The translations under genes were made by a program, and so were the position numbers. The notes beneath the pieces were generated by a model that saw only the letters and a list, made by a program, of their open reading frames with translations, searched no databases and was not told where the DNA came from. From contig JABABD010000029.1 of the NCBI GenBank assembly GCA_014238425.1, forward strand, positions 248,001 through 312,000: 64,000 bases of DNA. The letters run 5' to 3'. Shown here piece after piece: positions 33,710 through 42,239 of this stretch (position 1 is its first letter; the number at the start of each line of letters is the position of its first letter). This DNA comes from Flavobacteriaceae bacterium. GTDB lineage: Bacteria > Bacteroidota > Bacteroidia > Flavobacteriales > Flavobacteriaceae.

Positions 33710-34564
33710 TTAGTTGCCTGCGCTCATCAAAGCGAAGAACTTATCAATGTTTGGAAGCAAGATAATACGTGTACGTCTATTTCTAGAACGACCTTCTCTT
33801 GTGTCATTTTCAGTTAATGGCTGGAAACTACTTCTGCCAGAAGCTATAAGTTGTTCTGGAGATACTTCGAATTTGTTTTGAAGTCTGCGAACTACAGACG
33901 TTGCACGCAATACACTAAGGTCCCAGTTGTCTTTAACAACATCAGTGTTAATACTTCTTGGGTCAGTATGCCCTTCTACCATAACATCCAAACTAGGTTC
34001 AGAGTTAATGACATTGGCTAACTTTTTAAGAATATTATCAGCCTTAGAACTCACTCTATAACTACCGCTATTGAAAAGCATTTTATCAGAAATAGATATC
34101 ATGACAACTGTTTCATTAATATCTATAGCAATATCATCAGCTTCATCTAAATCACTTGTATCTATAGTTCTCTCTAAATTGTAAGCGACTGCCAAGTTCA
34201 TAGAATCTTTTAATGTTTTAGCTTGACTAAGCTTATAAGAGTCAACTTTAGTAAGTGTTTCTATCATGCTCTTTTTTGTGGCATTCGAGATGACAGAGCC
34301 ATCAGCCGAAAGCTGCAATTTGGATTCGTTTTCTTGAGTCAAGACATCCATATCTTGAGTTAAGGAACTTATTTTAGTGTTGTATTCATTAACCCTCGCT
34401 TGAATTTTTGCAAATTTAGCTTCCAGTTCTTCTTTTTCAACTCTAGTTTTCGTCAGTTGACTTTTAATTTCCCCATTTTCTTGCTCTAAAGCAACGTATT
34501 TCTTTTTTGAAACACATGAAGCCAAAATAATTACGGCTAGAAATGATAATGCACTTTTTTTCAT
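33710..34564 (-). CDS. OmpA family lipoprotein with coiled coil
   Basis: The 284-aa protein has a lipoprotein signal (FLAVIILASCVSKKKY), a coiled coil (about 22-85, ENGEIKSQLTKTRVEKEELE) and a C-terminal OmpA-like peptidoglycan-binding domain (about 150-275): SDKMLFNSGSYRVSSKADNI, VEGHTDPRSI and GRSSFQPLTENDTREGRSRN. It probably tethers the outer membrane to peptidoglycan. The long coiled coil suggests an elongated spacer or oligomer. It is followed by a terminator shared with nrdA. Confidence 0.95.
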   Translation of the reverse strand: MKKSALSFLAVIILASCVSKKKYVALEQENGEIKSQLTKTRVEKEELEAKFAKIQARVNEYNTKISSLTQDMDVLTQENESKLQLSADGSVISNATKKSMIETLTKVDSYKLSQAKTLKDSMNLAVAYNLERTIDTSDLDEADDIAIDINETVVMISISDKMLFNSGSYRVSSKADNILKKLANVINSEPSLDVMVEGHTDPRSINTDVVKDNWDLSVLRATSVVRRLQNKFEVSPEQLIASGRSSFQPLTENDTREGRSRNRRTRIILLPNIDKFFALMSAGN

Positions 34565-34657
34565 AATTAGGTTTAAAATGTTATATGGTATTTACGAACC
34601 TTAGTATGATTGTGGACTTCAATAAATGGAATAAATGAAAGTATTTTATTAACAACC

Positions 34658-35377
34658 TTATTTATTAAGTATATCCGTGCCGAGATACTTATCGTCTTTG
34701 TTGTAATACCAAGCTCGTGTTTTAGGCATTTTAATGCCATTAATGGTTTCTTTATCACTGAGCAATATATACTCACCACTATCAAGCTTCATTTTTCCTG
34801 AGTCATCCGTTTTGAAGAATTGATAGATTTCCATAGCATAAGTTATAGGGTCAAAATAAAAGAACCAAACGTCGCTGCCAACATGTTTGTCGTAGGTTAC
34901 CTTTAGCGCTAAATACACTTTCCCTTTAAATTTTTTTCGCTCTATAGCGTCATGAATATTAGTGCCTGGGTCTTTCAATTTCATAGGTAAACCATAGAGA
35001 TAGGTGTAATAATTCTTATACATGTTTGCTCGTTCACAGCTTAATTTATGAGTTGCAATTTGTTCATCAGATAATTCAGATTGACCGTTTAGTCTAACGA
35101 TACACTCTTCTTTATTTATACTATACTCTGTTGTGATAGTGTCCCGTTTAGCTTTTACATGAAAATAACCTTCAGGTAAATTGATATTGACCTCACTATC
35201 CCGGTCTACATTATTAGGTGTTTCCATCGTGACGTTAAAGACGCCATTAAAAGTTGTCCAGTTACTATTCGGGTCGTGATAAGAAATAGCTTTCTCTAAG
35301 AGTTGAAGCCCTGTGAGAGATTGAGAACTTACTGTAAAACTAGTAGCTAATAAGATTGCTGTAATGTAAATACGCAT
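34658..35377 (-). CDS. DUF6503 family secreted protein
   Basis: The 239-aa protein starts with a signal peptide (MRIYITAILLATSFTVSSQ) and shows the flavobacterial DUF6503 pattern: LLEKAISYHDPNSNWTTFNG, SCERANMYKNYYTYLYGLP, WFFYFDPITYAMEIYQF and INGIKMPKTRAWYY. It is probably a periplasmic beta-rich protein resembling lipoprotein carriers (LolA-like halves), but its function is not known. It lies 93 bp upstream of the OmpA-like gene in the same direction and may share its transcript. Confidence 0.82.
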   Translation of the reverse strand: MRIYITAILLATSFTVSSQSLTGLQLLEKAISYHDPNSNWTTFNGVFNVTMETPNNVDRDSEVNINLPEGYFHVKAKRDTITTEYSINKEECIVRLNGQSELSDEQIATHKLSCERANMYKNYYTYLYGLPMKLKDPGTNIHDAIERKKFKGKVYLALKVTYDKHVGSDVWFFYFDPITYAMEIYQFFKTDDSGKMKLDSGEYILLSDKETINGIKMPKTRAWYYNKDDKYLGTDILNK

Positions 35378-35467
35378 AGAATAAATATTAAAAGTACTTT
35401 ATAAAAATAAGCGATTTTTATTTTAAGGACATAATAGTATATTTGAAATCTAACTAAATTGACTATT

Positions 35468-35983
35468 ATGAATCACCCAACATTTTATGTTACCAAGGAT
35501 CAATTGGCCAGTAAAGAAAAACGCTTTCTCAATTATATTATAGATTTAGCTGTTTTTTATGTTTTTTTTCTAACCGTAGGTGTCATTTTTGGTATCGTTT
35601 TGGTCTTAGTTGGTGGAGATATCGATTCCTATTTAATGGATATGGAAAATGTTAATCCGTGGCTTGATAGACTAATCACCATGTTGGTTTATGTTATTTA
35701 TTATATCATTATTGAAGGTCTTTTTAAAGGTAGGAGCATTGGCAAATTCATTACTAAAACAAAGGTAGTTCTTAAAGATGGTGCAAAACCAACAATAAAC
35801 GAGACAGTTGTTAGGAGTTTGTGTCGGATTATACCCTTTGAAGGATTTTCTTTTCTAGGAGAGCTTGGTAAAGGATGGCATGACACATTATCGAAAACCT
35901 ATGTTGTGGATTCTAAAAAACACGAAGAAAAAAAGGCAATGTTTACAGATTTGGATCTCATAGGGACATCGGAAGAAGATTAA
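35468..35983 (+). CDS. RDD family membrane protein
   Basis: The 171-aa protein starts at ATG 35468 and has the RDD pattern: KRFLNYIIDLAVFYVFFLTV (Arg-Asp pair in the first helix region), YVIYYIIIEGLFKGRSIGKFITKTKV and RSLCRIIPFEGFSFL. RDD proteins have three or so membrane helices. Some act in Na+/H+ exchange or transport; the role here is unknown. It ends 9 bp before the chromate transporter gene, so the two are probably co-transcribed. Confidence 0.9.
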   Translation: MNHPTFYVTKDQLASKEKRFLNYIIDLAVFYVFFLTVGVIFGIVLVLVGGDIDSYLMDMENVNPWLDRLITMLVYVIYYIIIEGLFKGRSIGKFITKTKVVLKDGAKPTINETVVRSLCRIIPFEGFSFLGELGKGWHDTLSKTYVVDSKKHEEKKAMFTDLDLIGTSEED

Positions 35984-35992
35984 ATCAAATGA

Positions 35993-37126
35993 ATGAAACC
36001 ATCTAACAGCAACCTAGAGGATGTCGCTAAAGTATTTTTTAAGTTAGGCTGTTTTGCATTTGGTGGCCCAGCGGTTCATATTGCTATGATGGAAGATGAG
36101 GTCGTCACTAAACGCCAATGGATGACAAGAGATTATTTCTTGGATCTTATTGGAACAACAAATCTCATACCTGGACCTAACTCTACCGAAATGACCATGC
36201 ATTGTGGGTATGAACGTGCTGGCAAAATGGGACTTTTTGTAGCAGGTGTTTGCTTCATTTTTCCTGCAATCTTTATCACAGGTATATTAGCTTATTTGTA
36301 TGCAACATATGGTACACTTCCAGAAGTAGAACCTTTCATTTTTGGTATAAAACCTGCAGTCTTGGCGATTATTGCTTCAGCGATTGTCAAGCTTGGAAAA
36401 AAAGCCCTGAAAGGATGGGAATTAGGTGTTTTAGGGGTTTTGGTTTTTGTGGCAAGTATCTTGGGCGTTAACGAGATTTTGGCGCTTTTAAGTGCTGGAG
36501 TTGTGGGAATATGTTACTTCTACTTTAAGTTCAGGCAATCATCTGATATTAAATCGGTATCGCCAATTTTCTTATTGTCAACGGGTTTGTTTTCAACCAT
36601 TTTGAAAGTAACAACAGTTAATGTGTTCTGGACGTTCTTAAAAGTAGGTGCTGTTCTTTACGGAAGTGGGTATGTGCTCTTTGCTTATCTCGATACAGAA
36701 TTAGTGTCTAGAGGCTGGTTGACGAGACCAGAACTTATTGATGCCATTGCTGTTGGCCAATTTACACCTGGCCCTGTATTGTCTACAGCAACATTTATTG
36801 GGTACCAGTTAACAGGATTTTGGGGAGCACTTGCAGCATCTGCTGGTGTATTTTTACCTTCATTTTTGTTTGTGTTGCTGTTGAATCCACTTATTCCAAG
36901 AATGAGACAATCTAAGATATTGAGATATTTTTTGGATTCGGTTAATATAGCCGCAGTTGCCGTAATGTTAGCAGTGCTTTTCATAATGGCAAAGGATACT
37001 TTGATTGATTGGAGGGCCATTGTTATTGCTGTAGTTGGTGCCTATTTGACTTTTGGCACAAAAATAAATGTTATTTGGACAGTCGCTATCGGAGCAATTC
37101 TCGGGTATTTATTGTTCCTTTTTTAA
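35993..37126 (+). CDS. chrA: Chromate transporter family protein (ChrA, long form)
   Basis: The 377-aa protein has two homologous halves, each with the CHR signature: KLGCFAFGGPAVHIAMMEDE, LIGTTNLIPGPNSTEM and ALYGSGYVLFAYLDTELV, AIAVGQFTPGPVLSTATFIG. There are about ten transmembrane helices. The family exports chromate or takes up related oxyanions such as sulfate. No chromate-resistance genes are nearby, so the true substrate is uncertain. It follows the RDD gene by 9 bp and ends at a terminator. Confidence 0.93.
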   Translation: MKPSNSNLEDVAKVFFKLGCFAFGGPAVHIAMMEDEVVTKRQWMTRDYFLDLIGTTNLIPGPNSTEMTMHCGYERAGKMGLFVAGVCFIFPAIFITGILAYLYATYGTLPEVEPFIFGIKPAVLAIIASAIVKLGKKALKGWELGVLGVLVFVASILGVNEILALLSAGVVGICYFYFKFRQSSDIKSVSPIFLLSTGLFSTILKVTTVNVFWTFLKVGAVLYGSGYVLFAYLDTELVSRGWLTRPELIDAIAVGQFTPGPVLSTATFIGYQLTGFWGALAASAGVFLPSFLFVLLLNPLIPRMRQSKILRYFLDSVNIAAVAVMLAVLFIMAKDTLIDWRAIVIAVVGAYLTFGTKINVIWTVAIGAILGYLLFLF

Positions 37127-37136
37127 AACATTTTAA

Positions 37137-37169
37137 ACAAAAAAAGCATCCCAATAGAGATGCTTTTTT
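37137..37169. terminator. Terminator between chrA and the phosphate transporter gene
   Basis: An A-run, the stem GCATC / GATGC with an 8-nt loop and a T-run form a bidirectional rho-independent terminator between convergent genes. Confidence 0.85.
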
Positions 37170-37184
37170 ATAGCTTGAAAATAA

Positions 37185-39482
37185 TTATTCCTCGACATTA
37201 ATTGTAGCCGGCTCTACATTACTATCGTGAGAATTATGATATTCTTCAAGAAGATTCATTGTTGCTGTTAAAAGATCTTTTGTTTCTAATAACAAACCAA
37301 AGTATAAGGTTGTGTTCTTTGGACTAGATTCCTCCGTTCTTGTTCTTGCTACTTGCTTAACGATTTTCGATGTCACCAAATCGAATACATCTTTTTTACG
37401 ATCTATGATGGCACCTATTTGCTCAAAAGAACGCGAATCAAAAGCTTCTTTGGTGTCATTAAACAATGTTTCTAGCGCATCATCAACTTCTTTGAGCTCT
37501 TTAATCTGACTGAACTTGAGCTTTTTGTGATTGTTGTTAATGTGCTTATGACTTATTTTGGAGATATATTCCAATGATTGTGTCATGTCCTGTAAATACC
37601 CCAAAATATTGATGTAAAAATTACTAGCTCTTAAACTCGTTTCTTCTAAATTTTTAATAAAATAGAAGATGTTGTCACGAAGGTCATCAACTTCAGCAGA
37701 TAATTTGTCAATTTGTTTTTTGTTCTTTTTAAGTAAGACAAGATCCTGTTTCGCTAACCCTTTAACGGCATTGGTGTAGATTCTATTTCCACGTTTAACA
37801 ACATTAGAAATATTACTGGCACTTTCATGAATAACCCCTTGCACTGATTTGCTTCCCGTTTTCGTCAAGCTATCTTCTTCTGTTGTTGCTGTAGATTTTT
37901 TCTTGTGTGCGATTGAACTTCTAATTAATAGCGCTAAAGCTGCTAATAATAAGATAGGGAACATAACATGTAGGTTCAAGTTCAATAAATAGGCAACCAA
38001 AGCAGCAGCAGTAAAGGCACTGAATGCAGTAAAGAACCAACCGCCGATAACATTCAGTACTCCAGCTACCCTATAAACTGCACTTTCGGCGCCCCAAGCC
38101 CTGTCTGCTAATGAAGTTCCCATTGCGACCATAAAGGTAACGTATGTGGTAGATAAAGGTAACTTATATGATGTTGCAATTGAGATTAAAACTGCAGCAA
38201 CCATTAAGTTTACAGCTGCTCTTACCATATCAAAAGCCGGTAATTCTTTCTCTTCGCTTTTGGTTAAGGCTACAACGGGAGTCTCAAATTGTTTCTCAAT
38301 TTTAGTTTGCCATGATTTTGGTAAAATATAAGATGAGAATTGTGACATTAATATTGCCGATCGCACAAAACCACGAGATAAAAAGTTTGGCTGAAAACGT
38401 TCTTTTGTTTCTCCTTGACTCGATAGATCTAGTGATGTTTTTACAACCCCTTTTGCTTTTTTTGAAAACCAAAGTGTCAATACCATAATCATTCCAGCTC
38501 CAAACAATAACCAGTTATTAGTAGGTACTTTATTTGCTAAAACTTCCATACTGAATTTTGACGCTGGAAGTCCAGAAGCCACCCATTCGGTAAAGGCATT
38601 ATAAGCCGCTACTGGAACACCAATAAAGTTTACTAAATCATTACCTGCAAAAGCTAATGCCAGAGCAAAAGTCCCAACAATAATAATTAATTTGTAAATG
38701 TTGGTTTTGGCAAAAGCGATTAAGGCGTATGAGAATAAGGACCAAAATATAGAACTTACCAAAACAATAGATAAAACTTGAGATTCTAAAAAATCTTTCA
38801 TTGTGCCTCCACCAAGAATATCAAATGATTCTTTGGCATATGAAGTTCCTTTTAAACCTTTCATAAAAATGAAATAGGTAATAGCAGTCAACGCAAACCC
38901 TCCAAATAATGCGCCAACCCAATGTGCTTTCCTTTCAAAATTGTATGATAATAATAATCTCGAAATCCACTGCACAAATGCACCAATCGAAAATGCCACA
39001 ACGACCGATAGCAATATCCCGAAAATAATCTGCGAAGCTTTGGATGTGTTTATATAATTCAACACATCGTTAAAATTTCCACCATCAGCACCAATTTTAA
39101 TTAAAGCGATAGCTACGGCAGCACCTAATAATTCAAATACGATGGAAACTGTAGTGGAAGTTGGCATACCTACTGAATTAAAGAAATCAAGTAAGAGAAT
39201 ATCTGTTATCATTACTGCCATGAAGATGATCATGATTTCTGCAAACATGAACTCTCCTGGATTAAAAATTCCCTTACGAGCTACTTCCATCATACCGCTT
39301 GAGAAAACGGCTCCAACAGCAACACCCAAACTAGCAACGATCATAATAGTCCTAAACGATACGGCTTTTGAACCAATCGCAGAATTCAAGAAATTAACAG
39401 CATCGTTGCTTACACCTACAACCAGATCAGCAATAGCTAAAATGGCGAGAGCAATAATCATATATAAGTAAATATTATCCAT
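37185..39482 (-). CDS. PiT-type inorganic phosphate transporter with C-terminal PhoU-like domain
   Basis: The 765-aa protein has an N-terminal PiT half with the signature GVSNDAVNFLNSAIGSKAVS, a second motif in AGNDLVNFIGVPVAAY and SATSYKLPLSTTYVTFMVAM-type segments; about 11-12 membrane helices are visible to residue 530. The C-terminal 200 residues (about 545-745) are soluble and helical (DLRDNIFYFIKNLEETSLRA, MTQSLEYISKISHKHINNN), like PhoU/DUF47 regulators that are usually separate proteins. It imports phosphate driven by cations. A porin gene lies 50 bp upstream in the same direction. Confidence 0.93.
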   Translation of the reverse strand: MDNIYLYMIIALAILAIADLVVGVSNDAVNFLNSAIGSKAVSFRTIMIVASLGVAVGAVFSSGMMEVARKGIFNPGEFMFAEIMIIFMAVMITDILLLDFFNSVGMPTSTTVSIVFELLGAAVAIALIKIGADGGNFNDVLNYINTSKASQIIFGILLSVVVAFSIGAFVQWISRLLLSYNFERKAHWVGALFGGFALTAITYFIFMKGLKGTSYAKESFDILGGGTMKDFLESQVLSIVLVSSIFWSLFSYALIAFAKTNIYKLIIIVGTFALALAFAGNDLVNFIGVPVAAYNAFTEWVASGLPASKFSMEVLANKVPTNNWLLFGAGMIMVLTLWFSKKAKGVVKTSLDLSSQGETKERFQPNFLSRGFVRSAILMSQFSSYILPKSWQTKIEKQFETPVVALTKSEEKELPAFDMVRAAVNLMVAAVLISIATSYKLPLSTTYVTFMVAMGTSLADRAWGAESAVYRVAGVLNVIGGWFFTAFSAFTAAALVAYLLNLNLHVMFPILLLAALALLIRSSIAHKKKSTATTEEDSLTKTGSKSVQGVIHESASNISNVVKRGNRIYTNAVKGLAKQDLVLLKKNKKQIDKLSAEVDDLRDNIFYFIKNLEETSLRASNFYINILGYLQDMTQSLEYISKISHKHINNNHKKLKFSQIKELKEVDDALETLFNDTKEAFDSRSFEQIGAIIDRKKDVFDLVTSKIVKQVARTRTEESSPKNTTLYFGLLLETKDLLTATMNLLEEYHNSHDSNVEPATINVEE

Positions 39483-39532
39483 AATTTTGTTTGATTAGTT
39501 TACAAATGTTTTTTGTTCTTTTATGTTATATT

Positions 39533-40723
39533 TTAAAAATGAATGTCGAATTGTAATCTGTACATGATTTGATCATTACTGTTATCAACTTGTAAAAGAC
39601 TGATGTCAGATTGTATCTTAAGTTTATGTCCAACAATATATCTTGAAACACCTAAGGTGTATTGACTCTCTGCATCTTTTCCAGTAATGGTTTTATCGAG
39701 CTTTATGTCAGTATAGCGTCCAGAAATTTCCCAGTTACTATCTAGTAAATATCCAGTTTGAAGGTTGAAACCTTTACCTACCTGCACTTCATCTCCAGTC
39801 AAGGTGCCGTCCGAATTCTTTGCAAAAGGGTCATCAGCATCCCTATCAGCATATTCTCCCATAAATGAGAATCCTTTATGCTTGAATATGAAATCTATAA
39901 ACAATGTATTGATATCGGTTTCATAAAAACCTACGTCATTGGTCATGTATGATCCTTGATTACTTCTGTTCTTTACAGCATTACTATTATGGTCATAAGT
40001 AATACCTATTGCTAGTTTTGGTTTTTCTTCACGCTTTAGATCACTTGCAGAGTAGTCACCTTTACTCGTGAAATTTCCTAAAGGAAGCAATTCAACACGA
40101 CCGGTGAATTGATGACCACCAAGATTACCAGAAGTAACATTACGCCCTTCTCCTTGAGCGATAGACAGCATTGGTTTAATTGTAAAATTATCTGAAGCCT
40201 TGAATTTATAACGCAATTGTATTCCTAGGTCACGATCGATATTAAAACGACTATTTAAAAGTGAACGATCTACTTGCTGAAGATTTCCAGAAGATATAAC
40301 ACGTTCTCTGTTACCTGGAAGTTTTGTCTGGCCAAACCATAATTCGAATCCAGGAGCAAAATTATATTTAATGACAGCATCTAAAATATATCTGGGTGCA
40401 TTGCTAGTAAACTGAGACGCGCCAGAGATGTCTCTATTAGATAGGCCAAGCTCCATTTTGTATTTAAGTTTTGTAGAAAAAGCGAATCCATCAAATTTCA
40501 ATCGAGCTCGTCGTACCAAGAAGTTTGATTCTGGGTTTGCACCGTCTTCAAAATTAGCAATTGCTAAGAACTGCATTCTTGTGCCAACTTTCATTGACCA
40601 AGTACTGTCTTTGCCAACAAGATTAAAAAGACCTTTTCCAAATTTAGGAGATTTTTGTTCTTGAGCGTTTACAAGTGATATCGCAAATAAAGATAAAGCA
40701 ACTAGGGTAACCTTAAGTTTCAT
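39533..40723 (-). CDS. Phosphate-selective porin O/P family outer-membrane protein
   Basis: The 396-aa protein has a signal peptide (LVALSLFAISLVNAQ) and a beta-barrel with the OprO/OprP pattern: TRMQFLAIANFED, VRRARLKFDGFAFSTKLKYK, EVWFGQTKLPGNRERV-type strand (ELWFGQTKLPGNRERV), DRDLGIQLRYKF and a C-terminal phenylalanine strand (IMYRLQFDIHF). It lets phosphate or polyphosphate cross the outer membrane. It is encoded just upstream of the inner-membrane phosphate transporter, so the two form a phosphate uptake route. Confidence 0.93.
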   Translation of the reverse strand: MKLKVTLVALSLFAISLVNAQEQKSPKFGKGLFNLVGKDSTWSMKVGTRMQFLAIANFEDGANPESNFLVRRARLKFDGFAFSTKLKYKMELGLSNRDISGASQFTSNAPRYILDAVIKYNFAPGFELWFGQTKLPGNRERVISSGNLQQVDRSLLNSRFNIDRDLGIQLRYKFKASDNFTIKPMLSIAQGEGRNVTSGNLGGHQFTGRVELLPLGNFTSKGDYSASDLKREEKPKLAIGITYDHNSNAVKNRSNQGSYMTNDVGFYETDINTLFIDFIFKHKGFSFMGEYADRDADDPFAKNSDGTLTGDEVQVGKGFNLQTGYLLDSNWEISGRYTDIKLDKTITGKDAESQYTLGVSRYIVGHKLKIQSDISLLQVDNSNDQIMYRLQFDIHF

Positions 40724-40828
40724 AATTAGTAATAATTTTTATTGATGCAAATAACTGATTCTAATGTTAACTTAATGTTTCCAAAAGATTATTAAATGAT
40801 ATATCTTGCATTGGCTAATTTACAATCA

Positions 40829-42169
40829 ATGAACTGGGAACAATTACTCTCCTTAAAACGCTTTGGCGATACTAATAAACGCTTGAGAAAAGAACAAGAT
40901 GAAACGCGATTAGGATTTGAAGTGGATTATGATCGTGTTATTTTTTCGTCTGAATTCCGAAGTCTTCAAGACAAGACGCAGGTCATTCCATTATCTCAAA
41001 CAGATTTTGTACACACGCGTTTAACTCATAGTTTGGAGGTAAGTGTTGTTGGTCGGTCGCTAGGACGTAAAGTAGGTCAGAAACTTATTGAAAAATATCC
41101 GTACTTACAGAATGTACATGGCTATCAAGCGAATGATTTCGGAGCTATTGTGGCAGCAGCGGCATTAGCACATGATATTGGCAATCCACCCTTCGGTCAT
41201 TCAGGAGAGAAAGCCATTGGAGAATTTTTCAAGAATGGTGATGGTAAACAATTCAAAAAAAACTTAACTGATAAAGAATATCAAGATTTATGTGATTTTG
41301 AAGGGAATGCCAATGGGTTCAAAATCCTAACCGAAAGCCGTGAAGGTAGAGAAGGAGGACTTAGACTGAGTTACGCTACGTTAGGTACATTTATGAAGTA
41401 CCCTAAAGAATCATTACCAAAAAAACCAACAAATCATATAGCTGATAAAAAATATGGATTTTTTCAATCTGAGATAGAAGAATTTTTGGATGTGGCTAAA
41501 GAATTAGGTTTGATATCAAGAAGCGATAAAGCAAAGAGCTATTCTAGACATCCATTGACTTATCTGGTTGAAGCTGCAGATGATATCTGTTATACTATTA
41601 TTGATTTTGAAGATGGCATTAATCTCGGACTAATCCAAGAAGAGTTTGCCTTAGAATATCTTATTAATTTGGTAAGAGACACCATTCAAACAGGTAAATA
41701 TCATTCGCTAACGAATACTCAAGATCGTATTAGTTATTTAAGAGCATTGGCCATTGGAGGCTTGATAAATGAAGCTGTAGATATTTTTATGGACAATGAA
41801 GAGTCTATCTTGAAAGGAGATTTTGCCATAGCTTTACTCGATAAAAGTAAGTACGAAGCTCAAATAGATGACATTATAAAAATAAGTGTTGATAGAATCT
41901 ATCAATCAAAAGAGGTTATTGAAAAAGAGATTGCGGGGTATCAAGTGTTGAATGAACTCCTCAGAGTATTTATAATGGCTGTATATCATGACTTTGAAAA
42001 CACTAAAACAAATTATGATAAACTTATACTGAAAGTATTGCCAAAGACCATCGACTTAAAGTCAAAGTCAATCTACAACAGATTGATGGCTGTATGTCAC
42101 TTTGTATCGAAGCTTTCAGATAGCAATGCCATACTAATCCATAAAAAAGTAAGAGGCATTCAGTTCTAG
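40829..42169 (+). CDS. dgt: Deoxyguanosinetriphosphate triphosphohydrolase (dGTPase)
   Basis: The 446-aa protein is an HD-superfamily hydrolase that converts dGTP to deoxyguanosine and triphosphate. Motifs are HTRLTHSLEVSVVGRSLG, AAALAHDIGNPPFGHSGEKA (metal-binding HD) and LTYLVEAADDICYTIIDFED. The start MNWEQLLSLKRFGDTNKRLR at 40829 is preferred over ATG 40796, because the extra eleven residues are not typical of the family. Transcribed alone, divergent from the porin operon. Confidence 0.95.
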   Translation: MNWEQLLSLKRFGDTNKRLRKEQDETRLGFEVDYDRVIFSSEFRSLQDKTQVIPLSQTDFVHTRLTHSLEVSVVGRSLGRKVGQKLIEKYPYLQNVHGYQANDFGAIVAAAALAHDIGNPPFGHSGEKAIGEFFKNGDGKQFKKNLTDKEYQDLCDFEGNANGFKILTESREGREGGLRLSYATLGTFMKYPKESLPKKPTNHIADKKYGFFQSEIEEFLDVAKELGLISRSDKAKSYSRHPLTYLVEAADDICYTIIDFEDGINLGLIQEEFALEYLINLVRDTIQTGKYHSLTNTQDRISYLRALAIGGLINEAVDIFMDNEESILKGDFAIALLDKSKYEAQIDDIIKISVDRIYQSKEVIEKEIAGYQVLNELLRVFIMAVYHDFENTKTNYDKLILKVLPKTIDLKSKSIYNRLMAVCHFVSKLSDSNAILIHKKVRGIQF

Positions 42170-42239
42170 TATTTAACTGTTTTTATTTGATAAATAGAGC
42201 ATTAAAAACTAAATTAGTAATCCAAAAAAAGTAATCAAC

